A stretch of DNA of 22,943 bases from JAIVGV01 sp035295985 (GTDB lineage: Bacteria; Acidobacteriota; Blastocatellia; Pyrinomonadales; Pyrinomonadaceae). Where the stretch lies: the NCBI GenBank assembly GCA_035295985.1, contig DATHBT010000253.1, positions 1 to 22,943 of the forward strand, written 5' to 3'. The number at the start of each line of letters is the position of its first letter. The first letter of the stretch is position 1. A model generated the notes under the pieces. It ran no database searches, was not told the DNA's origin, and saw only the letters and a program-made list of their open reading frames with translations. A program made the translations under genes and the position numbers. Below are positions 13,027 to 20,058 of the stretch, in pieces.

Positions 13027-15546
13027 GTGCAAACACCGACCCGCCTCGGAGTCTTCGTTAGCTCGACCTGGCTCGACTTGCAGCCCGAACGCAAGGCGGT
13101 CGAGGAGGCGCTGCAACGCCTGCGCGCTTCCAGCTTCGTCGGCATGGAACACTTCGGCAGCCGCCACGAGGACACGCGCCGCGCCTCACTCGAAGAAGTT
13201 GATCGCGGCCACGTCTACGTCGGCATCTTCGCCGCCCGCTACGGCTCCGGCATCACCGAAGCCGAGTACCGCCGCGCACGTGAGCGCGGCCTTGAGTGTT
13301 TCATCTACTTCAAGGCCAAGTCCGCGATCACGCTCGACAAGTATGAGGAAGATGCGGCGCAGCAGGCGCGTCTCGAAAAACTCAAAGCCGAACTGCGCCA
13401 GTCGCACACGGTCAGCGAGTTCAACAACCCCGACGAACTCGCGGCCAAAGTCACCGCCGATCTGAGCCGCTGGATTTTTGACGAATACCGGAAGCGGCCG
13501 AGCGACACGGCCGGAGACGATCCCGCCCTCCGCGCGCTCCACCAACTCCCGCCGCCGCCCGGCGACTTCACCGGCCGCGTCGAGGAATTGGCTGACCTCT
13601 CAACCAATTTTGAGCGCGGCGTCCAAATCTCTGGCCTCCAAGGCCAGGGCGGCATCGGCAAGACCGCCCTCGCACTCAAGCTCGCCGAACGACTGAAGCC
13701 GCGCTACCCGGATGCGCAGTTCTACCTCGACCTTAGGGGCGCGAGCCAACAGCATCCGCTCTCCACGGCCGAGGCGATGGCGCACGTCATCCGCGCCTAC
13801 CACCCGACCGCCAAGCTGCCCGACGACGAGGCGCAACTCGGCGCGCTCTACCAATCGGTGCTCGACGGCAAGCGCGCCCTGCTGCTGATGGACAACGCGC
13901 GCGACGCCGCGCAGGTCTTACCGCTCATCCCGCCAGCCGGCTGCGTCCTCGTCGTCACCTCGCGCCAACATTTCACACTGCCCGGCCTTTACGCTAAAGA
14001 CCTTAACGCGCTTCCGCCCGAAGACGCCCGCACGCTCCTGCTCAACATCGCGCCGCGCATCGGCGAACATGCAGATGAGATCGCGCGGCTCTGTGGCCGT
14101 CTGCCGCTCGCGCTGCGCCTCGCCGCCAGCGCCCTCGCCGAACGCAAAGACCTCAGCGCGGCCGACTACGCGCGCCGCCTGACCGACTCCCGGCAACGGC
14201 TCAAACTTATCGAAGCCTCACTCAAACTGAGCTACGACCTGCTGAGCGCGGAACTGCAACAACGTTGGCGCGCGCTCGCCGTCTTCCCCGTGACGTTCGA
14301 CGCCGCAGCCGCGGCCTTCGTGTGGGGGACGGACGCGGACGCCGCGCAGGACGCGCTCGGCGAGTTGATCAAGTACAGCCTGCTTGATTGGGACGACGCG
14401 ACCGCCCGCTACGGCCTGCACGACCTCGCGCGCCTGTTCGCTGACAGCCGCCTGAGCAACGAAGAGAGATATGATGCTCAAGTGCGTCATGCCCAGTATT
14501 ACATCCTAGTACTGGGCATAACGCAGAACCTTTATAAGCAGGGCGGCGAGGCATTCATGCGTGGGTTGGCCTTATTCAATACGGAATGGACAAACATACA
14601 AGCCGGACAGTCATGGGTTGCCCACCATCTTGAAGGCGGAGGCATTTCAGCTCGATTGTGCTCTTCCTACTATAATGTTGGATCGTATGTGCTTCAATTA
14701 CGCTTGCATCCCCGCGAACGTGTTAAGTGGTTAGAGCAAGCTTTATCTGCCGCACGGGAATCGAAGGACAGAACCTCAGAAGCATATAATTTAGGCAACC
14801 TTGGCATCGCATACGCTGATCTAGGGGAATCGCGGCGTGCCATCGAATGTTACGAGTCAGTCTTGGCTATCGCGCGCGAGGATGGCGACCGGCAAAGTGA
14901 GCTTAGGGCGCTTAACAGCCTCGGCAACGCTTATACCAACTTGGGCGAAACCAGGCGTGCCATAGGATTCTATGAGCAGGGACTAGAGGTAAACCGCGAG
15001 ATTGGTGACCGCCGCAACGAAGGTAGTTTACTCGTCAATCTCGGTGTTGCTTATAAAGACTTGGGCGAGACGCGACGCGCTATCGAATTCTATGAACGGG
15101 CGTTGGAGATTAACCGTGAGGTCGGCGACCGCCGCACCGAGGGCAACGCTCTAGGTAATCTTGGCGTTTCATATCGGCATTTGGGTGAGACGCGCCGCGC
15201 CATTGGGTTCTACGAGCAACAACTTGAAATTGCACGCGAGATCAATGACCGCCGCGGCGAGAGTAATTCGCTTGGCAACCTCGGCAACGCCTACAAGGAC
15301 TTGGATGAGCTACACCACGCCGTCGAACTCTACGAACAGGCATTAACCATTCGTCGAGAGATCGGAGACCGACGCGGTGAAGCTAATGATCTGTGGAATA
15401 TGAGCTTGACGCTCAACAAGCTTGATAACCGGGAGCAGACTGTTGCTTGTGCAGAGGCGGCGCTCAAGATTTATGAGGAGATTGAAGACCCAAGGGCAGG
15501 CAAGGTGCGCGAGCAGTTGGAGGAGTGGCGTGGGGAGGCGGGATGA
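13027..15546 (+). CDS. STAND ATPase: DUF4062 + NB-ARC + TPR
   Basis: An 839-residue signalling ATPase, starting at GTG with GGAG 12 bases upstream. Residues about 5-95 are DUF4062 (GVFVSSTWLDLQPERKAVEE; YVGIFAARYGSGITEAEYRRA), a domain found at the N-terminus of many STAND proteins. NB-ARC follows: phosphate loop GQGGIGKTA (206-214), Walker B RALLLMDNA (283-291), VLVVTSRQ (307-314), GLPL-like CGRLPLALRL, and the MHD-like LHDLARLFA (464-472). The C-terminal half has six TPRs of exactly 40 residues from about 587 to 826, each with LGNAYxxLGExRRAIxFYE and ending in GDRR. STAND proteins are ligand-triggered switches; in bacteria many act in transcription control or phage defence. No toxic nuclease or TIR domain is seen, so effector function would rest on DUF4062. 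Base composition changes sharply inside the gene. Confidence 0.9.
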   Translation: MQTPTRLGVFVSSTWLDLQPERKAVEEALQRLRASSFVGMEHFGSRHEDTRRASLEEVDRGHVYVGIFAARYGSGITEAEYRRARERGLECFIYFKAKSAITLDKYEEDAAQQARLEKLKAELRQSHTVSEFNNPDELAAKVTADLSRWIFDEYRKRPSDTAGDDPALRALHQLPPPPGDFTGRVEELADLSTNFERGVQISGLQGQGGIGKTALALKLAERLKPRYPDAQFYLDLRGASQQHPLSTAEAMAHVIRAYHPTAKLPDDEAQLGALYQSVLDGKRALLLMDNARDAAQVLPLIPPAGCVLVVTSRQHFTLPGLYAKDLNALPPEDARTLLLNIAPRIGEHADEIARLCGRLPLALRLAASALAERKDLSAADYARRLTDSRQRLKLIEASLKLSYDLLSAELQQRWRALAVFPVTFDAAAAAFVWGTDADAAQDALGELIKYSLLDWDDATARYGLHDLARLFADSRLSNEERYDAQVRHAQYYILVLGITQNLYKQGGEAFMRGLALFNTEWTNIQAGQSWVAHHLEGGGISARLCSSYYNVGSYVLQLRLHPRERVKWLEQALSAARESKDRTSEAYNLGNLGIAYADLGESRRAIECYESVLAIAREDGDRQSELRALNSLGNAYTNLGETRRAIGFYEQGLEVNREIGDRRNEGSLLVNLGVAYKDLGETRRAIEFYERALEINREVGDRRTEGNALGNLGVSYRHLGETRRAIGFYEQQLEIAREINDRRGESNSLGNLGNAYKDLDELHHAVELYEQALTIRREIGDRRGEANDLWNMSLTLNKLDNREQTVACAEAALKIYEEIEDPRAGKVREQLEEWRGEAG
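14764..15483 (+). repeat. Six tandem 120-base TPR-coding repeats
   Basis: The STAND gene encodes six repeats in perfect 40-codon register, recognisable by the recurrent GGCAACCT or AATCTTGG after each 120 bases and by the repeated phrases LGETRRAI and GDRR. Nucleotide identity between repeats is moderate, so they are not freshly duplicated, but the register could permit repeat gain or loss. Confidence 0.8.
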
Positions 15547-15555
15547 GGGGCGGGG

Positions 15556-15870
15556 CTAGCGGCTTTTGCGGCGGGACGTGTAGGCGCGTTTGAGTTGTTC
15601 GTGGTTGACCGAGCCGGGGAGTTTGTCGGGCAGGTCGAGCGAGTCGTCGATGAGGGCTTCGGTGTTGATGCCGGCGACGCGGGCGTATTGCAGCAGGGTT
15701 TCCAGCGGGGGTTCGTTCCTTCCAGTTTCGTACTTGGAGATTCGGTCGTAGGTGACTGAGTCGTCCAGACCCAAGCGTCTCCACATATCAGTCTGAGAAA
15801 GTTCGAGGGCGGTGCGGATGTGCAGAAGCTTTTCGGCCAGCCGCTTCGGCTTCGGGCGCGTGTAGCCCAT
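15556..15870 (-). CDS. XRE-family helix-turn-helix regulator
   Basis: A 104-residue DNA-binding protein. The helix-turn-helix covers about residues 13-70: LLHIRTALELSQTDMWRRLG for helices 1-3, then DRISKYETGRNEPPLETLLQ containing the diagnostic 'I-S-K-Y-E-x-G-R-x-x-P' recognition segment, then YARVAGINTEALIDD. The C-terminal tail (80-104) is basic. GGGAGG precedes the ATG at 15870 by ten bases. It converges on the STAND gene with only nine bases between stop codons. A perfect palindrome at 15920-15937, 50 bases upstream, is a plausible autoregulatory operator. Similar short XRE proteins act as antitoxins or repressors of mobile elements, but no toxin gene is seen beside it. Confidence 0.9.
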   Translation of the reverse strand: MGYTRPKPKRLAEKLLHIRTALELSQTDMWRRLGLDDSVTYDRISKYETGRNEPPLETLLQYARVAGINTEALIDDSLDLPDKLPGSVNHEQLKRAYTSRRKSR

Positions 15871-16136
15871 CAGGAGTTTCCTCCCGACGGGGCGGCAGGG
15901 CGCAGGGACGCCTTGCCTTTACGTATAACTATACGTAGAATCTGGCTGCGTAGCTGGATCGCCGGGAGCTTCCTCGTGTGCTCAACGGCGATGCTCATCA
16001 CTCGTCCGTGAAGGTGAGAATTGAGCTACGCATGTGCCGTCGCCTGGCTTTCAAAGACTTAGAGCGCGCCGCATCATAGCAGAGAGCGCGCGCCCGTGAT
16101 ACGCCCTTTTGCGGCCCCGTCCGAGAAGGTTGCGCC
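15871..16136. other. Intergenic region with control elements of divergent genes
   Basis: The 266-base spacer separates the XRE gene and the receiver gene. Apart from the palindrome at 15920-15937 I see no further repeat, hairpin or conserved small ORF. It is less GC-rich than the surrounding genes. Confidence 0.35.
15920..15937. promoter_or_regulatory. Palindromic operator candidate upstream of the XRE gene
   Basis: TACGTATAACTATACGTA is a perfect inverted repeat with 8-base half sites and a 2-base centre, in an otherwise GC-rich region. Size and symmetry suit a dimeric helix-turn-helix regulator, and its A/T content suits overlap with a -10 region reading toward the XRE gene. Confidence 0.6.
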
Positions 16137-16547
16137 GTGAGTGTGAAGGAGTCGCCGAAGAAGCAGCCGCCGCTCGTGCTCTACGCGGAGGACAACCGGC
16201 TGGTGGCCGCGCCCGTGAGAGACGTGCTGGAACTGGCGGGCTGCCGCGTCGAGCACTGCGCGAACGGGGTGACGGCGCTGGCGCTGCTGCGGAGCGCGGG
16301 AGCGCGGGGCGTGCGCTACGACCTCATCGTGCTCGATAACGAGTTGCCGGAGCTTGCGGGGCTGGAAGTGGCGCGGGCGGCGCGCGCGATCAAGGAGTGC
16401 CGGCGCACGCCGATCATCCTCGTCGCCCTCGAAGACTGCACCGACGAGGCGCGGCGGGTGGGCGCGAGCGAGTTCCTGCGCAAGCCGCACAACCTCTTGA
16501 CGCTCGCCGACGCGGTCAGGCGGCTGCTTAAAGCCCGTAAAGCGTGA
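16137..16547 (+). CDS. Stand-alone response-regulator receiver domain
   Basis: A 136-residue single-domain CheY-like protein, starting at GTG with GAGAAGG eight bases upstream. The acidic pocket is E18-D19 in LYAEDN, the phosphorylation site is D67 in LIVLDNELPELAGLEV, and the conserved lysine is K116 in LRKPH. The conserved Ser/Thr at the end of beta strand 4 is absent: the strand reads PIILVALED, with alanine (A97) in the usual position. There is no output domain, and no histidine kinase gene is adjacent, so the partner is unknown. The stop codon lies within the left arm of a heptad hairpin shared with the convergent korB gene. Confidence 0.9.
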   Translation: MSVKESPKKQPPLVLYAEDNRLVAAPVRDVLELAGCRVEHCANGVTALALLRSAGARGVRYDLIVLDNELPELAGLEVARAARAIKECRRTPIILVALEDCTDEARRVGASEFLRKPHNLLTLADAVRRLLKARKA

Positions 16548-16607
16548 ATCGTGAATAGAAGTTGCCTTCTTCTATTCACGATTCACGATTCACTATTTAC
16601 GATTGAC
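16543..16607. repeat. Heptad-built hairpin between receiver gene and korB
   Basis: Perfect 19-bp arms at 16543-16561 and 16569-16587 with the loop TTGCCTT. The left arm contains two CGTGAAT units; the right side continues for five units (TATTCAC, GATTCAC and variants) to 16607. Outer pairing between the flanks (around 16531-16541 and 16595-16613) is interrupted by bulges. It overlaps the TGA of the receiver gene and probably terminates transcription from both sides (TTTT at 16611-16614). Confidence 0.85.
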
Positions 16608-16619
16608 GGCTTTTCCGTC

Positions 16620-17795
16620 TTACTCGACGACCCAAGTGTCGCCGCTGTTGATCAGTTTTTCGAGGCTGCCCGCGCCCTTCTGGGCGATGGCCTCGTCGAT
16701 CTGGGCGACGAGGAGGTCTTCGTAGGTCTCGCGGCGCACGTCGCGGAAGATGCCGACGGGCTGCGGGAATTCGGGGTGCTCCATGCGCGCGAGCATGAAG
16801 GCGACCGAGGGGTCTTTTTCGTGTACGTCGTGGACGAGGCAGTCGTCCTCGGTCAGCCCCGTCTCCGCGTTCAGCTCGATGACTTCGGGGCGCGTCCCCG
16901 ACATGCGTATGCCGCGGTCGCGCTTCGCGCCGAAGACCATCGGCTTGCCGTGCTCCAGATACAGCACGCGCTCCTGACGCACGCCGCGCTCGGCGAACGA
17001 GTCGAACGCGTGGTCGTTGAAGATGTTGCAGTTCTGATAGACCTCGACGAAGGAGACGCCCTTGTGGCGCGCGGCCGATTCGACCATCGCGCCGAGGTGC
17101 TTGATGTCTATGTCTATCGAGCGCGCGACGAAGGTCGCCTCCGAGGCGATGGCGAGCGAAAGGGGGTTGATGGGGTAGTCAATGACGCCCATCGGGGTGG
17201 ACTTCGTCTTCTTGCCGAACTCCGAGGTCGGCGAATACTGCCCCTTCGTCAGCCCGTAGATGCGGTTGTTGAAGAGGATGTAGTTGAGGTCTATGTTGCG
17301 GCGGATGGCGTGGATGAAGTGGTTGCCGCCGATGGAGAGGGCGTCGCCGTCGCCCGTGATGACCCACACGGACAGCTCCGGGTTCGCCGCCTTGATCCCG
17401 GTCGCCACGGCGGGCGCGCGGCCGTGGATCGAGTGGAAGCCGTAGGTGTTCATGTAGTAGGGGAAGCGCGACGAGCAGCCGATCCCGCTGACGAAGACGA
17501 TCTTCTCGCGCGGGATGCCGAGTTCGGGCATCACCTTCTGTACGTTGTTGAGGATCGCGTAGTCGCCGCAGCCCGGGCACCAGCGCACCTCCTGGCCCGA
17601 GACGAAGTCGGCCTTCGCGAGCTTCGCCGGAGGAGGCGCGACCGCGCCCGCGACGACCGATCCCGGCTCGCTCTCGGGCGACGGGCCGCCGCCCGACACG
17701 TTGCCGCCGATCCCCTGCGCCTCTTGCTCGTTCGCCTTCGGCGGGTTCAGCACGTCCGCAGTCCTGTTGCCGTTACCGTTTCCTTCTGTGCCCAT
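16620..17795 (-). CDS. korB: 2-oxoacid:ferredoxin oxidoreductase, beta subunit
   Basis: The 391-residue thiamine-diphosphate and [4Fe-4S] subunit of a pyruvate/2-oxoglutarate:ferredoxin oxidoreductase, which converts a 2-oxoacid plus CoA to acyl-CoA, CO2 and reduced ferredoxin (or the reverse). Cluster ligands are C73 and C76 in RWCPGCGDY, C107 in GIGCSSRFP and C256 in VYQNCNIFN; the spacing agrees with the four-cysteine pattern of two-subunit enzymes. The ThDP site is GDGDALSIGGNHFIHA (148-163) with NNRIYGLTKGQYSPT. KorB-like TKSTPMGV favours 2-oxoglutarate or broad substrate range over pyruvate. The first 60 residues are a Gly/Pro/Ala/Glu-rich extension not found in ordinary KorB. AGGAG precedes the ATG. 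It follows korA by 38 bases on the same strand. Confidence 0.95.
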   Translation of the reverse strand: MGTEGNGNGNRTADVLNPPKANEQEAQGIGGNVSGGGPSPESEPGSVVAGAVAPPPAKLAKADFVSGQEVRWCPGCGDYAILNNVQKVMPELGIPREKIVFVSGIGCSSRFPYYMNTYGFHSIHGRAPAVATGIKAANPELSVWVITGDGDALSIGGNHFIHAIRRNIDLNYILFNNRIYGLTKGQYSPTSEFGKKTKSTPMGVIDYPINPLSLAIASEATFVARSIDIDIKHLGAMVESAARHKGVSFVEVYQNCNIFNDHAFDSFAERGVRQERVLYLEHGKPMVFGAKRDRGIRMSGTRPEVIELNAETGLTEDDCLVHDVHEKDPSVAFMLARMEHPEFPQPVGIFRDVRRETYEDLLVAQIDEAIAQKGAGSLEKLINSGDTWVVE

Positions 17796-17833
17796 CTCAC
17801 TGACTCCTATGATTTCAGACCACCGATAAATCC

Positions 17834-19702
17834 TTACAGGTATTCCTCTACCTTGCGGATGATCTCGCGAATCTGGAAGGGGCGGCCCTTGACCTTCGAG
17901 AAGGAGACCGCATCAACCAGATACCTGGCGCGGATCATCGTGCAGAGCTGGCCGAGGTTCATCTCCGGGATGATGACGCGCTCGAAGCTGCGGAGCACGT
18001 CGCCCAGGTTCGCGGGGAACGGGTTCAGGTGGCGCAGGTGCGCGCTCGAAACCGAGTGGCCCGCGCGCCGCAACTGTTCGACGGCCGAGGTGATCGAGCC
18101 GTAGGTCGAACCCCAGCCGAGGACTAACACCTTGCCCGTCGGGTCGCCGAACACTTCCACGTCGGGCACGTCCTGCACGGCGCGGTCAACCTTCTCCTGG
18201 CGCAGGCGCACCATGAACTCGTGGTTCTCCGGCTCGTAGTTGACGTTGCCCGTAAGGTGCTGCTTCTCGATGCCGCCGATGCGGTGTTCGAGGCCGGGCG
18301 TGCCGGGCAGGGCGTAGGGGCGGGCGAGCGTCCGCTCGTCGCGCGCGTAGGGCAGGAAGCCTTCGGGGTCGGCCGCGAACTTCAGCTCGATCTTCGGCAG
18401 GTCTTCCAACGCGGGCACGGCCCAAGGCTCCGCGCCGTTGGCGAGGTAGCCGTCCGAGAGGTAGAAGACAGGCGACATGTACTTGAGGGCGAGGCGCACG
18501 GACTCGATAGCCATGTGGAAGCAGTCGGCCGGCGTGGCCGGCGCGACGACTATCGCGGGACACTCGCCGTTGCGCCCCCAGACGGCCTGGAAGAGATCGG
18601 CCTGCTCGGTCTTCGTCGGCAACCCCGTCGAGGGGCCGCCGCGCTGCACGTTGACGATGACGAGCGGAAGCTCCGTCATCACCGCGAGGCCGATGGCCTC
18701 CTGTTTGAGTGCGACGCCGGGGCCGCTCGTCCCGGTCAGGCCGATGTTGCCGGCGAAGGCCGCGCCGATGGCGGCGCAGACCGCGGCGATCTCGTCCTCG
18801 GCCTGGAAGGTTTTGACGCCGAAATTCTTGTGGCGCGCCAGCTCGTGCAGGATGTCGGAGGCCGGCGTGATCGGGTACGAGCCGTAGAACAGCGGCCGGC
18901 CGGCGAGCTGCGAGGCGGCGACGAAGCCGATGGCCGTGGCCTCGTTCCCCGTGATCTTGCGGTACTTGCCGGGCGCGATCTGCGCCTTCTTGACCGTGTA
19001 GTGCGTGGTGAAGACTTCGGTCGTGTCGGCGAAGTTGTAGCCGGTGCGGAGCGCGATCTCGTTGGCTCGCTGCACCTCGGGGTTCTTCTTGAACTTCGCG
19101 TCGATCCAGTCGAGCGTCTGCTGCATCGGCCGGTCGTAGAGCCAGTAGAGCACGCCGAGCGCGAAGAAGTTCTTGGAGCGATCCATCTCCTTGCGCGAGA
19201 GCTTGACGCCGGCCTCTTGCAGCGCGCGCAAATTCAGCGTCGTGATCGGCAGGCGGTGGACGCGGTAGCCCTTGAGCGTGCCGTCTTCGAGCGGGTTCGA
19301 CTCGTAGGCCGCCTTCTTCAGGTTCTCCTTGTTGAACTCGTCCGTGTTGATGATGACGGTTCCGCCCTCTTCCAGATCGGGCAGGTTCACTTTCAAGGCG
19401 GCCGGGTTCATCGCGACGAGCACGTTCGGCTGATCGCCGGGCGTGCGTATGTCCTGCGACGAGAAGTTGAGCTGGAAGCCGGAGACGCCGGGCAGGCTCC
19501 CGGCGGGAGCGCGGATTTCGGCGGGGAAGTCGGGCAGCGTCGAGATGTCGTTGCCGACGACGGCGGAGGTGTTCGTGAACTGCGTGCCCGTCAACTGCAT
19601 GCCGTCGCCGGAGTCGCCGGCGAAGCGTATGGTGACGGTCTCGACCTCCTCGAAATGCTTCTCCGCCTGTTCTGCTGGTGGCGTGTCGATGATGGCGCTC
19701 AT
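17834..19702 (-). CDS. korA: 2-oxoacid:ferredoxin oxidoreductase, fused gamma-alpha subunit
   Basis: A 622-residue subunit joining two modules. The gamma domain (about 22-205) opens TVTIRFAGDSGDGMQLTG and contains FPAEIRAPAGSLPGVSGFQL, which places CoA-binding and electron-transfer contacts. The alpha domain (from about 249) begins KITGNEATAIGFVAASQLAG, followed by YGSYPITPASDILHELA, EDEIAAVCAAIGAAFAG, the TSGPG motif (325-329), and VQRGGPSTGLPTKTEQADL, all diagnostic of KorA. A C-terminal transketolase-like domain includes LGWGSTYGSI. This fusion is typical of oxygen-tolerant aerobic KorAB pairs such as in Mycobacterium and Hydrogenobacter. The ATG at 19702 has AGAGGAA about 12 bases upstream; a longer open frame to 19828 lacks family similarity. 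Promoter candidate at 19827-19856. Confidence 0.96.
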   Translation of the reverse strand: MSAIIDTPPAEQAEKHFEEVETVTIRFAGDSGDGMQLTGTQFTNTSAVVGNDISTLPDFPAEIRAPAGSLPGVSGFQLNFSSQDIRTPGDQPNVLVAMNPAALKVNLPDLEEGGTVIINTDEFNKENLKKAAYESNPLEDGTLKGYRVHRLPITTLNLRALQEAGVKLSRKEMDRSKNFFALGVLYWLYDRPMQQTLDWIDAKFKKNPEVQRANEIALRTGYNFADTTEVFTTHYTVKKAQIAPGKYRKITGNEATAIGFVAASQLAGRPLFYGSYPITPASDILHELARHKNFGVKTFQAEDEIAAVCAAIGAAFAGNIGLTGTSGPGVALKQEAIGLAVMTELPLVIVNVQRGGPSTGLPTKTEQADLFQAVWGRNGECPAIVVAPATPADCFHMAIESVRLALKYMSPVFYLSDGYLANGAEPWAVPALEDLPKIELKFAADPEGFLPYARDERTLARPYALPGTPGLEHRIGGIEKQHLTGNVNYEPENHEFMVRLRQEKVDRAVQDVPDVEVFGDPTGKVLVLGWGSTYGSITSAVEQLRRAGHSVSSAHLRHLNPFPANLGDVLRSFERVIIPEMNLGQLCTMIRARYLVDAVSFSKVKGRPFQIREIIRKVEEYL

Positions 19703-20058
19703 GGCTGTAAAGATTCCTCTGTGCGGTAAAAGTGCGGCCGGCGGCTGCGCGTCGGCTGCTGTCCGGGCCTCATTCCAAAGTGGGGATCGTCTCCGGCGAG
19801 AAGACCTGCTCGTGTGTTCACAGGCCATTGTACACAGACGGACTTCGCGCCCTCAAGCCGGCAGGCCCGCGCGTGTCGTGGATCACTATGAGCCGTGATC
19901 GCGTGTGGGCGCGCGCGTCGCGACGCGACGCGCGCGACTCGGTGTTACAATGGCGCGCGAACCAGCCACCGCGCGCGTCAGCGAGATCGGTCGCGCGCGC
20001 CCACACGCTCCGCACGCGCGACGCGCGCCCCCGACCGCCCGAGGAGGGCCGAAGCCTC
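19703..20058. other. Divergent region with palindromes
   Basis: These 356 bases lie between korA and the CHAT gene. They contain the korA promoter candidate, a 6-base-arm inverted repeat GATCAC/GTGATC at 19881-19900, a GC-only palindrome with 13-bp arms (19910-19922 and 19924-19936), and a distant 17-bp inverted repeat (19901-19917 with 19992-20008). TACAAT at 19946-19951, between these last arms, may be a -10 for the + strand gene. Confidence 0.5.
19827..19856 (-). promoter_or_regulatory. Sigma-70-like promoter candidate of korAB
   Basis: On the minus strand TTGAGG (19851-19856) and TACAAT (19827-19832) are separated by 18 bases, leaving a leader of about 115 bases to the korA start. This is the best -35/-10 pair I find in the window. 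Confidence 0.5.

Noticed and set aside
16551..18104. 517-codon open frame on the plus strand
   Set aside because: Antisense to korB and the end of korA; begins inside the heptad hairpin.
18221..19729. 502-codon open frame on the plus strand
   Set aside because: Antisense to korA, which has full-length family motifs.
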